DNA of 5,354 nt from Scatocola faecipullorum (GTDB lineage Bacteria; Pseudomonadota; Alphaproteobacteria; RF32; CAG-239): contig DVNC01000034.1 in assembly GCA_018714685.1 (NCBI GenBank), positions 1 to 5,354 on the forward strand. The letters run 5' to 3'. Position numbers and translations under genes: made by a program. Below the pieces are notes generated by a model, which was given only the letters and a program-made list of their open reading frames with translations, made no database searches and was not told where the DNA came from. This document shows positions 5,152 to 5,354 of this stretch, piece after piece. Each line of letters opens with the position of its first letter. Position 1 is the first letter of the stretch.

Positions 5152-5283
5152 ATGAACTGCGGAGTGTCGAAACTCCCGAAAGAAAAAGAACGACTCCTTA
5201 TTGAGGGGAGCCGGAGATATAAGCCTATATGGTCGAATAATCCGGACTGTTTCTTTCACAGTTTCGAACTCCCCCACCTTTAG
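5152..5283 (+). other. 43-codon open frame inside the structured RNA, possible tnpB-tail relic
   Basis: An ATG at 5152 opens a frame of 43 codons ending in TAG (5281-5283) within the terminator loop. The peptide begins MNCGVSKLPK, includes LLIEGSRR and ends FHSFELPHL. The next in-frame stop upstream is TAG at 5128. No Shine-Dalgarno precedes it, and the ATG is buried at the P1 loop. A seven-codon frame (5132-5155) meets it with an ATGA overlap. The Cys-Gly then Glu-Gly-Ser pattern, with the final residues coded by a terminal hairpin, recalls the variable C-terminal tails of IS200/IS605 TnpB proteins. This is from memory and unverified. It could also be chance. Confidence 0.25.
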
Positions 5284-5305
5284 TTTCAAAGGTGGGTTTT
5301 GTTTT
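5273..5305 (+). terminator. Strong intrinsic terminator ending the structured RNA
   Basis: CCCACCTTT (5273-5281) and AAAGGTGGG (5288-5296) form a perfect 9-bp stem with a 6-nt loop, followed directly by TTTTGTTTT (5297-5305). It fixes the orientation of the RNA as + strand. The C-run at 5271-5275 borders the closing helix P2. Confidence 0.85.
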
Positions 5306-5313
5306 AACTAAAT

Positions 5314-5350
5314 TATCTTTGCCTGACTTTCGTTGAAGTTTGCAAAGATA
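5314..5350. repeat. Inverted repeat at the right edge of the window
   Basis: TATCTTTGC (5314-5322) and GCAAAGATA (5342-5350) form a perfect 9-bp dyad around 19 nt, within which ACTT (5327-5330) can pair with AAGT (5336-5339). No T-tract follows on the + strand within the visible bases. On the - strand the sequence after it is ATTTAG. It could be an operator, a weak terminator of a gene to the right, or an element end. The remaining bases hold nothing else. Confidence 0.4.
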
Positions 5351-5354
5351 TTAA

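Larger units (their letters stand above)
5138..5305 (+). ncRNA. Candidate structured small RNA of unknown family
   Basis: Five consistent helices can be drawn by hand. P1 is a perfect 11-bp hairpin, TCCGCAGTTCA (5138-5148) with TGAACTGCGGA (5153-5163), capped by a GAGA (GNRA) tetraloop. P2 is long-range: GAGT/ACTC (5162-5165 with 5268-5271) plus TCGAAAC/GTTTCGA (5167-5173 with 5261-5267), with G5166 bulged. After an internal loop, P3 pairs GAAAGAAA (5178-5185) with TTTCTTTC (5250-5257). P3 closes a junction holding P4 (CTCCTT 5194-5199 with GGGGAG 5205-5210) and P5 (CCGGA 5211-5215 with TCCGG 5241-5245), the latter topped by ATATA/TATAT. A strong terminator ends it. I do not see the signatures of SRP RNA, RNase P RNA, tmRNA or a common riboswitch, and the 5' hairpin outside the closing helix argues against canonical 6S RNA. 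An IS605/tnpB-derived origin is an alternative (see findings). Confidence 0.6.

Noticed and set aside
5138..5305. 6S RNA, SRP RNA, tmRNA, RNase P RNA, T-box or hammerhead ribozyme
   Set aside because: The conserved sequence signatures of SRP, RNase P and tmRNA are absent. A hairpin lies outside the closing helix, unlike 6S. GTTTCGAAC looks T-arm-like but has no matching acceptor stem. The hammerhead CUGANGA core and the T-box GGGTGGNACC motif are missing.
5138..5305. Retron msr-msd RNA
   Set aside because: The long-range complementary ends are reminiscent, but no reverse transcriptase is visible in the window and the RNA ends in a normal terminator.

Overview
The window looks like chromosomal DNA of a Gram-negative bacterium of moderate G+C. 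Coding regions are moderately G+C-rich and the intergenic DNA is strikingly AT-rich. Intrinsic terminators and sigma70-like promoters are easy to see. The style of the proteins (a divergent GpsA, a YbaK/ProX-type deacylase, a LacA/Maa-type acetyltransferase) suggests a proteobacterium, perhaps a gut-associated alphaproteobacterium, but nothing here fixes the taxon.

Left part (1-241): no gene is visible. It holds a probable terminator of an upstream gene (34-76), then a run of inverted repeats including a 12-bp perfect palindrome nested in an 8-bp inverted repeat (105-143). Right of this a + strand cluster begins: a hexapeptide-repeat sugar O-acetyltransferase (242-850), a histidine phosphatase (945-1535) and an inositol-monophosphatase-family enzyme (1522-2391). 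The last two probably overlap and form a small two-phosphatase unit. The gap of about 95 nt after the acetyltransferase carries two mutually exclusive hairpins.

Centre (2388-3480): a convergent - strand operon encodes a small basic protein of unknown function with a Gly/Ala-rich hydrophobic segment (2871-3374), then a YbaK/EbsC-type aminoacyl-tRNA deacylase (2388-2861). The deacylase and the phosphatase share the bases TTAA as interlocked stop codons. The operon has a good promoter at 3409-3436.

Right part: gpsA (3503-4480, -), encoding glycerol-3-phosphate dehydrogenase, has a clean intrinsic terminator behind it and a promoter whose spacer is filled by a perfect 8-3-8 inverted repeat. Next comes a small hypothetical gene (4574-4933, -). 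The last 420 bases carry no conventional gene. Bases about 5138-5305 form a well-defined candidate structured RNA on the + strand: an 11-bp hairpin with a GAGA tetraloop, a long-range two-part helix closing a three-way junction, and a strong terminator. A 43-codon open frame lies inside it. Its end, in the terminator hairpin, resembles the C-terminal tails and right ends of IS200/IS605 tnpB elements as I remember them. It is therefore either a standalone small RNA or a relic/derivative of a tnpB-omegaRNA right end, and it is the most interesting item here. A TTGCAA -35 box recurs in the candidate promoters of gpsA, the small hypothetical gene and this RNA.
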